This document shows positions 1 to 7,841 of a stretch of 36,996 nucleotides of DNA, piece after piece. Source of the stretch: an uncultured Collinsella sp. (lineage in GTDB: Bacteria; Actinomycetota; Coriobacteriia; Coriobacteriales; Coriobacteriaceae); contig CAAFUK010000044.1 of assembly GCA_900766165.1 (NCBI GenBank), positions 1 through 36,996 on the forward strand, read 5' to 3'. The first letter of the stretch is position 1. Each line of letters starts with the position of its first letter. Both the position numbers and the translations under genes were made by a program. A model generated the notes under the pieces. That model made no database searches and was not told where the DNA came from. It worked only from the letters and a program-made list of their open reading frames with translations.

Positions 1-88
1 GGTGCTTTGCGGGCGGGCCAGGCTTTATCTGAACGACTTTGCGAAGCAACCGGAGTGAAGATAAAGCCTGGCCCGCCCGCAAAGCACC
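1..88. repeat. Perfect 30-bp inverted repeat with 28-nt loop at window start
   Basis: Bases 1-30 are the exact reverse complement of bases 59-88, with a 28-nt loop at 31-58. The GC-rich stem is not followed by a T run, so it does not look like an ordinary intrinsic terminator. The left arm starts at the first base of the window, so the repeat may extend further or may be an assembly fold-back. It lies just upstream of the purE promoter region. Confidence 0.85.
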
Positions 89-114
89 ACGCAGACCGCA
101 GGGACGGGAGCAGC

Positions 115-132
115 TATACTACTCTCAGTAGT
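115..132 (+). promoter_or_regulatory. Probable purE promoter -10 with adjacent small inverted repeat
   Basis: TATACT at 115-120 is a good -10 hexamer about 65 bases before the purE start; no convincing -35 is visible. It overlaps a perfect ACTACT-CTC-AGTAGT inverted repeat at 118-132, near the expected transcription start, which could be an operator. The regulatory role is inferred from position only. Confidence 0.4.
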
Positions 133-183
133 TAAGGGTCGCGGATTCGCCGCGTCACCGCTCTCAACAGGAGGTCTTTGTTT

Positions 184-648
184 ATGGCAGATCAGAAGCC
201 GGTTGTCGGGATCATCATGGGCTCCAAGTCCGATCTGGGCGTTATGGAAGGTTGCACCGCCGAGCTCGAGGCGCTGGGCGTGCCTTATGAGCTCGTGATT
301 GCAAGTGCGCACCGCACGCCGGCGAAGGTCCATGAGTGGGCCTCGACTGCTGCCGACCGCGGCATCAAGGTGATTATCGCTGCTGCCGGCAAGGCTGCTC
401 ACCTGGGCGGCGTCGTGGCTGCGTTTACGCCGCTGCCGGTCATCGGCGTGCCTATGAAGACGAGCGATCTGGGTGGTATGGACTCGCTGCTGTCGATGGT
501 GCAGATGCCTTCGGGCGTGCCCGTTGCCTGTGTGGCCATCAACGGTGCCAAGAACGCTGCCATTTACGCCACGCAGATTCTGGGCGCATGCGATGTCGAG
601 TACCGCAAGGTTATCGAGAAGATGAAGCAGGAGATGGCTGACGCCTAA
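184..648 (+). CDS. purE: N5-carboxyaminoimidazole ribonucleotide mutase PurE
   Basis: This is the class I PurE of de novo purine synthesis, which converts N5-CAIR to CAIR in the cytoplasm. The 154-residue length is typical. Family motifs are visible: GSKSD near the N-terminus, the SAHRTP segment, the AAAGKAAHLGG loop that lines the active site, and GVPMK with MPSGVPVA further on. An upstream in-frame TTG at 178 would lie too close to the AGGAGG ribosome site at about 170-175, so ATG 184 is chosen. A sortase gene follows after 36 bases. The other purine genes in the window (purF, purM, purN) lie 3 kb downstream, separated by unrelated genes. Confidence 0.95.
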   Translation: MADQKPVVGIIMGSKSDLGVMEGCTAELEALGVPYELVIASAHRTPAKVHEWASTAADRGIKVIIAAAGKAAHLGGVVAAFTPLPVIGVPMKTSDLGGMDSLLSMVQMPSGVPVACVAINGAKNAAIYATQILGACDVEYRKVIEKMKQEMADA

Positions 649-684
649 GCGCTCTGCCAGTCCATTTGCAGCATAAGGAGAGCC

Positions 685-1683
685 ATGTCCGACTATCAGG
701 GAAAGCGTTTTTCGGCTTCTCGGATTCCCGATCCAGCCAAGTCGGGAGCAGCCCGCGCGCCGCAGCAGGGTCGGACATCCTCTCCTCAGCAGCCGCGCGC
801 GCCGCGTCCCGTGACGCCGGCGAAGCATCGCCGTCAGGATACGCCGGCTGCATATCGCCCTTCGTCATACAGTACGGCCAAGAAGTCACCTCGCTCTTCG
901 GTGCATACCGCGCCATCGAGCTATACCGAGCCGCCGCGCAAAAAGCGCCGCTCCGTCATTCCCATTCTGCTCATCATCATCGGCATTGGCTTGATTGTTG
1001 CTGCGGCCGCCATCTTTATCAACGCGCAGATTGGCTATAAGCAGGCGAGCGAGTCATATCAAAAAATCGAAAAGCAATATGTGAGCGACAAGGACGCCAG
1101 CGGCGTGCCAATTATCGACTTCAATGCGCTTGCCCAGACAAATCCCGAGGTTGTGGGTTGGATCTATGCACCCGGCACCAACATCAACTACCCCGTGGTG
1201 CAGACCAACAACAACTCCAAGTACCTCAACACGCTGTTCGACGGCACCGCCAATGCCTCGGGAGCCATCTTCTTGGATAGCGACGATACCGCGCCGGGCA
1301 TGGTGGATCAGCAGACCACGATTTACGGTCATCATATGAACGACGGTTCGATGTTCAACGTGATTTCGGATACGACCGATCAGGCGACGTTCGACAGCAT
1401 GGAATACGTGTACTACATCACGCGCGATGCGACGTATAAGTTGCGCCCGCTGGCGACCAAGGTGGTCGAGGACACGTATGCCAAGGCGCGCACGCCCAAC
1501 TTTGAAGGCGATGACGGACTGAAGAGCTATCTGTCCGAGATGCTCGACGGTGCCTCGGCCGTGGCGAGCGATGCCACCGATCGCGCCGCTTCGGCAACCA
1601 AGGTCGTGACGCTTGTGACCTGCCGTTCGTTGTCATTTAGCAATACGCGCGCAGTCATGGTGCTCACGCCGGTCGAGGAATAG
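685..1683 (+). CDS. srtB: Class B sortase (cell-wall transpeptidase)
   Basis: This is a membrane-anchored cysteine transpeptidase that cuts a sorting motif in secreted proteins and joins them to peptidoglycan or another acceptor. The 332-residue protein has a long basic, Pro/Ser/Arg-rich cytoplasmic N-terminus (residues 1-88), one membrane helix (about 90-113), and an extracellular sortase domain. The catalytic triad is visible: His216 in YGHHM, Cys313 in TCRS, and Arg322 eight or nine residues later. The TLVTCRSLSF layout and domain size fit class B rather than class A. The about 88-residue basic N-terminal tail is longer than in most class B enzymes. The start is supported by a GGAG site at 676-680. 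No NPQTN-like substrate lies next to it; the only sorting-signal protein in the window is at 31779-34136. Confidence 0.9.
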   Translation: MSDYQGKRFSASRIPDPAKSGAARAPQQGRTSSPQQPRAPRPVTPAKHRRQDTPAAYRPSSYSTAKKSPRSSVHTAPSSYTEPPRKKRRSVIPILLIIIGIGLIVAAAAIFINAQIGYKQASESYQKIEKQYVSDKDASGVPIIDFNALAQTNPEVVGWIYAPGTNINYPVVQTNNNSKYLNTLFDGTANASGAIFLDSDDTAPGMVDQQTTIYGHHMNDGSMFNVISDTTDQATFDSMEYVYYITRDATYKLRPLATKVVEDTYAKARTPNFEGDDGLKSYLSEMLDGASAVASDATDRAASATKVVTLVTCRSLSFSNTRAVMVLTPVEE

Positions 1684-1691
1684 ATTGTTGA

Positions 1692-1728
1692 GAGTAGCTA
1701 AAAGAGCCCCGTCCCAAATGAGCTACTC
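1692..1728. repeat. Small 8-bp hairpin between sortase and MoaE-like gene
   Basis: GAGTAGCT at 1692-1699 is complementary to AGCTACTC at 1721-1728, with a 21-base loop. No T run follows, so it is probably not a terminator. It may be a 5' leader structure of the MoaE-like gene or a decayed intergenic palindrome. Confidence 0.35.
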
Positions 1729-1751
1729 GACGACGGTAAAAAGGAGAAATG

Positions 1752-2168
1752 ATGCTTGAAAGTGGCAAATCGATGCCTTCGGTTGATGCTTGGCTGCGCG
1801 AAGCCAAGGCCGATGTTTCGGCGGCTGATTGTGGGATGTACCTGACACACAACGGCGTGGTGCGTGCGACGCCCAAGGCCGAGGTGCGTGGGGTCGAGAC
1901 AGATGGTGTGGCGCCTGGGCATAAGGTGGGCGGCATGGTGTTTGGCTTCGATGCCGAAAAGGTGCAGGCCGCTATCGAGGCAACGCGCGCGATGCCGGGT
2001 ATCGGCTATGTGCGCGTGTGGCTGGCGAGTGGCGAGCTTACCGTGGGCGACGACATCATGCTCGTACTCATTGGCGGGGACATTCGCCCGCATGTGGTCG
2101 ATGCGCTGCAGGCGCTCGTCGGTACCATCAAAAATGAGTGTGTGAGCGAGGTCGAGCGCGAGGCGTAA
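1752..2168 (+). CDS. MoaE-like protein (molybdopterin synthase large-subunit fold)
   Basis: The 138-residue protein resembles the catalytic large subunit of molybdopterin synthase. It has the family's strand-turn pattern: the GMYLTHNGVVRA segment corresponds to the conserved G-VR region, and the second half (VRVWLASGELTVGDDIMLVLIGG...AFxAL-like helix...IKNE) matches the GxLxVGExxVxVxVxxxHR block. The usual HR and KxPxWKxE residues are not evident: here they read GGDIRPHVVDAL and IKNECVSEVE. Catalytic activity is therefore uncertain. No other molybdenum-cofactor genes are in the window. ATG 1752 is preferred over ATG 1749 because of its spacing from AAGGAG at 1741-1746. A bidirectional terminator follows. 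Confidence 0.6.
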   Translation: MLESGKSMPSVDAWLREAKADVSAADCGMYLTHNGVVRATPKAEVRGVETDGVAPGHKVGGMVFGFDAEKVQAAIEATRAMPGIGYVRVWLASGELTVGDDIMLVLIGGDIRPHVVDALQALVGTIKNECVSEVEREA

Positions 2169-2191
2169 GGCCGGCAGCGGCACTCGCCAAC

Positions 2192-2233
2192 AAAAAGCCC
2201 ACTGGCAGTTCATCAGTCTGCCAGCGGGCTTTT
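2192..2233. terminator. Bidirectional intrinsic terminator
   Basis: AAAAAGCCC plus ACTGGCAG at 2192-2208 pairs with CTGCCAGCGGGCTTTT at 2218-2233, forming a stem with a central mismatch, A-rich on one side and T-rich on the other. It can terminate the MoaE-like gene on the plus strand and the membrane-protein gene that ends at 2267 on the minus strand. Confidence 0.85.
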
Positions 2234-2266
2234 CTGTGCGTTGGAAAATCTCGGCATTGCGTGGCG

Positions 2267-3496
2267 CTACACGCGCGTCGCATCCTTGGGGCTCATGGTC
2301 ATGCTCTGGAAGCGGTTTTCCATGTAGTCGTTATCAAAATATTTGCCGTAGAACTGCGCGACGGGAATATCCGGCTCCGTGCCGTTGACGCGCTGGTACC
2401 AGTAGTCGAGCGACTGCAGCGTCATGACGCCGTCGACCAGCATAATGACGGTAAAGATGACGGTAGCCGAGTAGCGACTCTTCCACGGAATCATGTTGAT
2501 GAGCTTGAGCAGCCTCGGCAGCAGCAGCTTGATCCAGATGAGTCCGCCCAGGCCCCACAGGCAGGCAAAGCCCGTGCAGGTGCGTCCGCCCGTAAGGACG
2601 GCGAGTGGATCGGGCATGCCGAACAGCTTCATATGCGAGTAGCTCCACGAGACCACACCGAACGAGGTCTGCATAAACCAGCCCACGAACACCTCAAAGC
2701 TCGCGCCGAGCACAGCGCTTACCAGGAAAATGATGATGGGGTTCTTTTTATAGAAGCGGTTGAGCACCATGGTCATGAGTACGGCGCCAAAGCCATAGAT
2801 GGGGCTAAAGGGACCAAACAGCATGCCGGCGCGGTCCTGGTAGACGCCTGGGTCGTCGACCGTCATGTGCCAGATGTCCTCGGCGATCAGGCCGAGCACG
2901 CAGCAGACGAGGAATACCCAGAACAGGTTGAAGTAGTTGAGCTTGATGTAGCCCTCGCCGGTTTCATCGCGGCCGAGCATGCCCTCGGCGGCGGCGTCGC
3001 GGTCGAGCATCTCCTGCAGGCGGCGCTGCAGTTCGCGCTCCTGGCGAAGCGTAGGATCGACGGTGGCTGAAAGCGCGATGAGGATACCGAGCTGAATCGC
3101 GGGACGAAGCAAGAAGAGCCCGATACCCTGGAGCATCACGTCGACCAAAAGCTCGACGACGGTGAATGCAATAAGGATGTAGGACAGGCGGGCGGCGTTG
3201 CGGCGCTGGTTTTTGATAAGGTCCAGGCCAAAGATGATCAGGATGACGGCACTTGCCGCAGAGAGCATGATGCCGGCGACGATGAGTCCAACCGAGACCA
3301 GCATATTGTCGCCGAGCTTGGCGGCGGCGTTTCCGTTGATGAGCGCGGTGATGACCTGCCACATAAAGGCGGCGACCGACGGGAGTGTGCCCACGCCGGA
3401 CAGGATGCACAGGACGGCGTACACCTTAATGATGAGGGGAATCTTCTTGACCTCCGTGGCGCTGGGGACGCTGGGGTCGAGTTCGTTTCGATCCAT
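2267..3496 (-). CDS. Polytopic membrane protein, putative ABC-transporter type IV family (PF06541-like)
   Basis: The 409-residue integral membrane protein has about eight to ten helices. The N-terminal half (residues about 20-145) carries four hydrophobic segments. A charged cytoplasmic linker follows (about 150-180, RQERELQRRLQEMLDRD, probably helical). The C-terminal half contains GPFSPIYGFGAVLMTMVL and further helices. That GP-x-PIYGFG motif is the hallmark of the family annotated as putative ABC transporter permease, whose function is not established. The minus-strand start has AGAAAGG eight bases upstream. It stands alone between a shared terminator and the purF promoter region, in the opposite direction to the purine genes. 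Confidence 0.75.
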   Translation of the reverse strand: MDRNELDPSVPSATEVKKIPLIIKVYAVLCILSGVGTLPSVAAFMWQVITALINGNAAAKLGDNMLVSVGLIVAGIMLSAASAVILIIFGLDLIKNQRRNAARLSYILIAFTVVELLVDVMLQGIGLFLLRPAIQLGILIALSATVDPTLRQERELQRRLQEMLDRDAAAEGMLGRDETGEGYIKLNYFNLFWVFLVCCVLGLIAEDIWHMTVDDPGVYQDRAGMLFGPFSPIYGFGAVLMTMVLNRFYKKNPIIIFLVSAVLGASFEVFVGWFMQTSFGVVSWSYSHMKLFGMPDPLAVLTGGRTCTGFACLWGLGGLIWIKLLLPRLLKLINMIPWKSRYSATVIFTVIMLVDGVMTLQSLDYWYQRVNGTEPDIPVAQFYGKYFDNDYMENRFQSMTMSPKDATRV

Positions 3497-3631
3497 ACAG
3501 AACCTTTCTCGCTTTGTCCTAGGTTACAAGGATACGCCGCCAACCTGCCAAAAGACAGGACGAACGTCCCAATTGCAACAATGCAACCCTCAACGGTGGG
3601 CGCGGCGCGGCACTGGCGTCCATGTCGTGTA

Positions 3632-3730
3632 GCCAAATAAATGTTTGGCCGCAAAACGGATTATTAGCTCGGTGGGCTTTTAAAAAGCGCTGCTCATGCG
3701 CTGGGGAGCGCGTCGCGCCGTGCGTATAAT
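3632..3730 (+). promoter_or_regulatory. purF upstream region: -10 box and small palindrome
   Basis: The 275-base gap before purF holds a TATAAT hexamer at 3725-3730, 41 bases before the purF start; the matching -35 position (3702-3707) is poor. A GCCAAA-N6-TTTGGC inverted repeat lies at 3632-3649 and could bind a regulator. I see no purine riboswitch-like structure and no gene in this gap. Confidence 0.45.
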
Positions 3731-3771
3731 AAGGCGGGTAACGCCAAAATACGAGGCTCTGAGGGGATGCC

Positions 3772-5442
3772 ATGTCTCAAGAAACCATCCGCGCGGCCGA
3801 GCGTGCCGCGGGACAGGTGAACGCCATGTCGACGTATGATCCGGACTCCGACCAGCTGCATGAGGAATGCGGCGTTTTTGGTGTCTGGGCGCCCGATCGC
3901 GACGTGGCTCGACTGACGTACTTTGGCCTGCGTGCACTGCAGCACCGCGGCCAAGAATCGGCGGGAATCGCCGTTGGTGACGGCGGTACGGTTATGGTCC
4001 GCAAGGACCTGGGCCTGCTCGACCGCGTGTTCTCCAATGCCGACTTGTCGACGCTCTCCGGTCAGCTGGCCGTGGGTCATGTGCGCTACGGCACCGCCGG
4101 CGCCAAGAGCTGGGAAGCCTCTCAGCCGCACCTCTCTACCATCAATAGCGTCATTATCGCGCTCGCGCACAACGGCACCCTCGTCAACACCGACGAGCTG
4201 CGCCGCCAGCTGATCGAGCTGGGCGTGCCGTTCCTCTCCAACTCGGATTCCGAGGTCGCGACCAAACTCATCGGCTACTTTACTCAGCGTACAGGCCATC
4301 TGCGCGAGGGCATTCGCAAGACCATGGAGCTCGTGCGCGGCGGCTACGCCATGACACTCATCAACGAGCAGGCACTTTACGCATTTCGCGATCCGCACGG
4401 CATTCGCCCGCTCGTGCTGGGCAAGCTGGTGGACGAGGGCCTGGACCAGGCCGATGCCGCATCCGTTTCGCAGCTGCCGTCGCAGGACGGCGCCGCGACG
4501 GTCGACGCCGCCACCCATGTCACCCGCGCCGGCGGCTGGGTCGTCGCCTCCGAGACTTGTGCGCTCGACATTGTGGGCGCCGAGTACGTCCGCGACGTCC
4601 GTCCCGGCGAGATCCTGCGCATCAGCGCCGAGGGCCTTGTGTCCGAGCAGGGCGTGCCTGCCGCCGAAGAGCCTGCTAACTGCATCTTTGAGCAGGTCTA
4701 CTTCGCTCGCCCCGACTCCATCATGAACGGCAAGAGCGTCTACGCCTGCCGCTATGACATGGGTCGTCAGCTGGCACATGAGGAGCCCGTCGAGGCCGAC
4801 CTGGTCATCGGCGTGCCCGACTCCGGCCTGCCGCCCGCGGAGGGGTATTCGCACGAGAGCGGTATTCCCTTTGGCGAGGGTCTTATCAAGAACCGCTACG
4901 TGGGCCGTACGTTTATCGAGCCCACGCAGGAGCTGCGCGCCATGGGCGTGCGTATGAAACTCAACCCGCTGCGCGACAACATCGAGGGCAAGCGCCTGGT
5001 TGTCATCGACGACTCCATCGTCCGCGGCACCACCATGGTGCAGCTCGTCAAGATGCTGCGCAACGCCGGCGCCAAGGAGATTCATATCCGCATCAACTCG
5101 CCCGAGGTCATCTGGCCGTGCTTCTACGGTATCGATACCGACGTGCAGTCGCAGCTCATCAGCGCCAACAAGACGGTCGATGAGATTTGCGAGTATATCG
5201 GCGCCGATTCGCTGGCCTTCCTTTCGGTCGAGGGCCTGCTGAAGGTCATGCCCAAGGGCGGTTACTGCGATGCGTGCTTTACCGGACGCTACCCCGTGGC
5301 GATTCCCGAGAGCTTTGGCCGCGACAAGTTCATGGAGGGCTTCAAGCCCCGCAACCTGGACAAGCCGCTGCATTTTGACGACGACGCCGTGGTCGAGAAA
5401 TACGACGACCGCAGCTGGGAAGAGGAGCACGGCGAGGCCTAA
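3772..5442 (+). CDS. purF: Amidophosphoribosyltransferase PurF (4Fe-4S type)
   Basis: PurF makes 5-phosphoribosylamine from PRPP and glutamine, the first step of de novo purine synthesis. The nucleophile is Cys33 in EECGVFG; the 32 residues before it are probably a propeptide removed on maturation, longer than the 11 residues of Bacillus subtilis PurF. The PRPP loop VVIDDSIVRGTTM starts at residue 410. Four cysteines at the known cluster positions are present (304 in NCIFEQ, 450 in WPCFYG, 499 and 502 in CDACF), so this is the iron-sulfur-dependent, oxygen-sensitive form. An Ala/Asp/Gln/Ser-rich insertion of roughly 30 residues lies at about 220-252, before WVVASETCALDIVGA. Start 3772 has GAGGGG at a suitable distance; ATG 3826 is an alternative. 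purM follows after 156 bases. Confidence 0.95.
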   Translation: MSQETIRAAERAAGQVNAMSTYDPDSDQLHEECGVFGVWAPDRDVARLTYFGLRALQHRGQESAGIAVGDGGTVMVRKDLGLLDRVFSNADLSTLSGQLAVGHVRYGTAGAKSWEASQPHLSTINSVIIALAHNGTLVNTDELRRQLIELGVPFLSNSDSEVATKLIGYFTQRTGHLREGIRKTMELVRGGYAMTLINEQALYAFRDPHGIRPLVLGKLVDEGLDQADAASVSQLPSQDGAATVDAATHVTRAGGWVVASETCALDIVGAEYVRDVRPGEILRISAEGLVSEQGVPAAEEPANCIFEQVYFARPDSIMNGKSVYACRYDMGRQLAHEEPVEADLVIGVPDSGLPPAEGYSHESGIPFGEGLIKNRYVGRTFIEPTQELRAMGVRMKLNPLRDNIEGKRLVVIDDSIVRGTTMVQLVKMLRNAGAKEIHIRINSPEVIWPCFYGIDTDVQSQLISANKTVDEICEYIGADSLAFLSVEGLLKVMPKGGYCDACFTGRYPVAIPESFGRDKFMEGFKPRNLDKPLHFDDDAVVEKYDDRSWEEEHGEA

Positions 5443-5481
5443 AACCTGCCATTTAGGGACAGGTTTATTTTGGTAGGTTTT
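5441..5481 (+). promoter_or_regulatory. Two competing hairpins between purF and purM
   Basis: AAACCTG (5442-5448) can pair with CAGGTTT (5460-5466), or AAAACCTGCC (5441-5450) can pair with GGTAGGTTTT (5472-5481) with one G-U pair. The two structures exclude each other and lie directly after the purF stop. The first includes GGGACAG, as in the other intergenic hairpins of this window. A role in setting purM expression is possible but only inferred. Confidence 0.35.
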
Positions 5482-5598
5482 ACCTGCTGTTTTGTTGATA
5501 TGACGGCGCGTGCTGTTATGGCGCGCGCCAAAATGAACGCAACTATGAGCACCGTTTGGCGCCCGCGCGGCGCCACGGTAGTGGAGAGGAAGGCTCAG

Positions 5599-6702
5599 AT
5601 GAGCGACAGCAAGCATGTGACGTACGAGGACGCCGGCGTCGATACCGCCGAGGGCGGCCGTGCCGTCGACGCTATTAAGCAGATGGTCAAGGACACCAAC
5701 CGCCCCGAGGTTATCGGCGGCATTGGTGGCTTTGGTGGCCTGTTCTCGGCCGCCGCGCTCAAGGATATGGAAGACCCGATCCTGATCAGCGGCACCGACG
5801 GCGTGGGCACCAAGCTCGTGCTCGCCCAGATCATGGACCGTCACGAGACGGTGGGCCAGGACCTGGTCGCCATGTGCGTCAATGACATTTTGGCTTCGGG
5901 CGCCGAGCCGCTGTTCTTCCTGGATTACGTTGCCATCGGTCACATTGAGGCCGAGCACATGGCAAAGATCATCAAGGGCGTGGCCGACGGCTGCAAGCTC
6001 GCGGGCTGCGCGCTCGTGGGCGGCGAGATGGCCGAGCACCCGGGCGTTATGGCTCCGGCCGACTACGACCTCGCTGGCTTTACTGTGGGTGTTGTCGATC
6101 GTCCCAAGATGCTCGATCCCGCGAACGTTCGCCCCGGCGATGTGATCCTGGGCCTGCCTTCCACCGGCGTGCATTCCAACGGTTACTCGCTCGTGCGCAA
6201 GGTCATCGGTGTCGACGGCATCAAGCCGGGCACGCCCGAGGCCGCCGCTAAGGCCGAGGAGCTGAGCCGTCCGCTCGAGGAGCTCGGCGGTGCTTCGCTG
6301 GCCGACGCCCTGCTGGCTCCCACGCGCATCTACGTCAAGCCGATTCTGGAGCTACTCCGCGGTGGTGCCAACGTGCACGCCATTGCCCACATCACCGGCG
6401 GCGGCATTACCGAGAACCTCAACCGCGCGCTCGCCGACGACGTCGATGCCGTGGTCACCCGCAACGGCGCCGAGATGGGTTGGGATGTTCCGCCCGTCAT
6501 TACTTACGTGTCGCGTCAGGCCGAGCTTGCGCCCAACGAGGCATGCAAGACCTTCAACATGGGCGTCGGCCTGTGCCTGATCGTCGCCCCCGAGGACGAG
6601 GCTGCCGTGACCGAGGCGCTGGTCGCGCTGGGCGAGAAGCCGTTCCGCGTGGGCGAGTGCGTCGAGGGTTCCGGTAAGGTTGTGTACTCCGATGAGCGCT
6701 AG
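5599..6702 (+). CDS. purM: Phosphoribosylformylglycinamidine cyclo-ligase PurM (AIR synthetase)
   Basis: PurM closes the imidazole ring, using ATP to convert FGAM to AIR. The 367-residue protein shows the expected motifs in order: GGIGGFGGLF, GTDGVGTK, LVAMCVNDILASGAEPLFFLDY (split here for length) with the metal and nucleotide residues, LVGGEMAEHPG, GLPSTGVHSNGYSLVR, HITGGGITEN and the C-terminal NMGVGLCLIV. The reading frame is open upstream to 5470, but ATG 5599 is chosen because GAGAGGAAGG lies just before it and homology to the family starts there. purN overlaps its end. Confidence 0.95.
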   Translation: MSDSKHVTYEDAGVDTAEGGRAVDAIKQMVKDTNRPEVIGGIGGFGGLFSAAALKDMEDPILISGTDGVGTKLVLAQIMDRHETVGQDLVAMCVNDILASGAEPLFFLDYVAIGHIEAEHMAKIIKGVADGCKLAGCALVGGEMAEHPGVMAPADYDLAGFTVGVVDRPKMLDPANVRPGDVILGLPSTGVHSNGYSLVRKVIGVDGIKPGTPEAAAKAEELSRPLEELGGASLADALLAPTRIYVKPILELLRGGANVHAIAHITGGGITENLNRALADDVDAVVTRNGAEMGWDVPPVITYVSRQAELAPNEACKTFNMGVGLCLIVAPEDEAAVTEALVALGEKPFRVGECVEGSGKVVYSDER

Positions 6703-7390
6703 CGAGCAGATGGCTGCTGCCGAGGGCCTGGGCTTTGTGCCCTACACCCGTCCGACCGGCACCGATACGGCCGAGCCGCTCAAGATTGGCGTGCTTATCA
6801 GCGGCTCGGGTACCAACCTGCAGGCGCTGATCGACCTGATCGCCGCCGGCAAGCTCAACGCCTCGATTGAACTTGTGGTGTCGAGCCGTCCTTCGGCCAA
6901 GGGCTTGCAGCGTGCCGAGCGTGCGGGCATCCAGACACTCACGCTGTCCAAAGATGTCTATGCCGACCCCATCGCGGCTGACGAGATCATCGCGCATGAG
7001 CTGCTCGAGCGCGGCTGCGAGTACGTGGTGATGGCCGGCTACATGCGCATGGTGCACACGCCGCTGCTGGCGGCGTTCCCCAACCGCGTGGTCAACCTGC
7101 ATCCGGCACTGCTGCCGAGCTTTACCGGTGCCCATGCGATCGACGATGCGTTTGCGCGCGGCGTCAAGGTGACCGGCGTGACCGTGCACTTTGCCAACGA
7201 GATCTACGACAACGGTCCCATCATCGCCCAGCGTGCGCTGGCTGTTGAGGAGGGCTGGGACGTCGACACGCTCGAGGAGCACATCCACGCGATCGAGCAT
7301 GTGCTGTATCCCGAGGTCGTGCAGATGCTCGCCGACGGTCGCGTTCACGTGCTGGAGAACGGCAAGGTGGCAGTTGATGCGGCGCGTTAG
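6692..7390 (+). CDS. purN: Phosphoribosylglycinamide formyltransferase PurN
   Basis: This is the 10-formyl-THF-dependent GAR transformylase, the third step of the purine pathway. The 232-residue protein has the nucleotide-binding GSGTNLQALID near residue 33 and the catalytic Asn-x-His in VNLHPALLPSFTGAHAIDDAF. The downstream YDNGPIIAQ supplies the conserved Asp. There is an N-terminal extension of about 28 residues before the usual first strand (IGVLISG). ATG 6692 overlaps the purM stop by 11 bases, a sign of translational coupling; ATG 6710 is an alternative. A strong terminator follows at 7441. Confidence 0.93.
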   Translation: MSASEQMAAAEGLGFVPYTRPTGTDTAEPLKIGVLISGSGTNLQALIDLIAAGKLNASIELVVSSRPSAKGLQRAERAGIQTLTLSKDVYADPIAADEIIAHELLERGCEYVVMAGYMRMVHTPLLAAFPNRVVNLHPALLPSFTGAHAIDDAFARGVKVTGVTVHFANEIYDNGPIIAQRALAVEEGWDVDTLEEHIHAIEHVLYPEVVQMLADGRVHVLENGKVAVDAAR

Positions 7391-7440
7391 TTCGTGTAAA
7401 AGGGTCGCCTAGGTTTCGTTGAGGCGTAAACAATCAGAAT

Positions 7441-7486
7441 AGCCGATTGGGGCATATGGAATCACGTGTGACCCAATCGGCTTTTA
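7441..7486 (+). terminator. Intrinsic terminator after purN
   Basis: AGCCGATTGGG (7441-7451) pairs perfectly with CCCAATCGGCT (7472-7482), an 11-bp stem followed by TTTTA. It closes the purF-purM-purN unit. Confidence 0.9.
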
Positions 7487-7841
7487 CTATCTCTTTGATT
7501 TCGGGCTCCTGATAACGTGACGGGTGGTCTCGAAAAATGAGGGCGGTTGGCTGCGCGCATGATATGGATATCAGCGGCGATATCTCCATCTCGATAAATA
7601 AAGATGGCTTCAAGTTGAGCATCGGTTCGGACTTCGAGGTGCGGCCCTGTTCAGCGAAAATTCTTACACTAACACTCATGCCGTGAGCTAGGATAACTAG
7701 CCGGTATAGGGTCACTTGAGCGGGTATGCGTCTGTTCAAGCGGCCTATTGGCTTGCTTAAGAAATAGTTAAACTACGTAGCGTACAGCGCGTGAGTGACT
7801 TACGACTCAGCGAAACTAAAGGGAATCGGAGAAGAAGGCCC
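7487..7841. other. 355-base gap without a convincing gene
   Basis: The only item of note is a 49-codon frame on the plus strand at 7537-7686. Its middle (HDMDISGDISISINKDGF) has the alternating pattern of a beta-rich real protein, but no ribosome site precedes it. It may be a remnant of a lost gene. A 101-codon frame on the opposite strand (7434-7739) overlaps the purN terminator and shows no recognisable domain. The promoter of the following zinc-ribbon operon must lie in the last part, but I cannot assign its hexamers. Confidence 0.4.

Noticed and set aside
1..88. The first inverted repeat as an intrinsic terminator of a gene left of the window
   Set aside because: The stem has no T run on either strand and the loop is 28 bases, so it is better reported as a repeat of unknown role.
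3497..3771. A purine riboswitch before purF
   Set aside because: I see no three-way-junction pairing or conserved purine-riboswitch core; only a small palindrome and a -10 box.
5470..5598. N-terminal extension of PurM in an open frame from 5470
   Set aside because: No ribosome site before the early starts, no family similarity before MSDSK, and a good GAGAGGAAGG at ATG 5599.
3694..6174. An 826-codon open frame on the minus strand opposite purF and purM
   Set aside because: It is a by-product of GC-rich codon bias in the two purine genes; it shows no domain, and its low-complexity His/Ala/Gly/Leu composition is that of antisense reading.
7434..7739. A 101-codon frame on the minus strand downstream of purN
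   Set aside because: It runs through the purN terminator, has no ribosome site and no recognisable motif.
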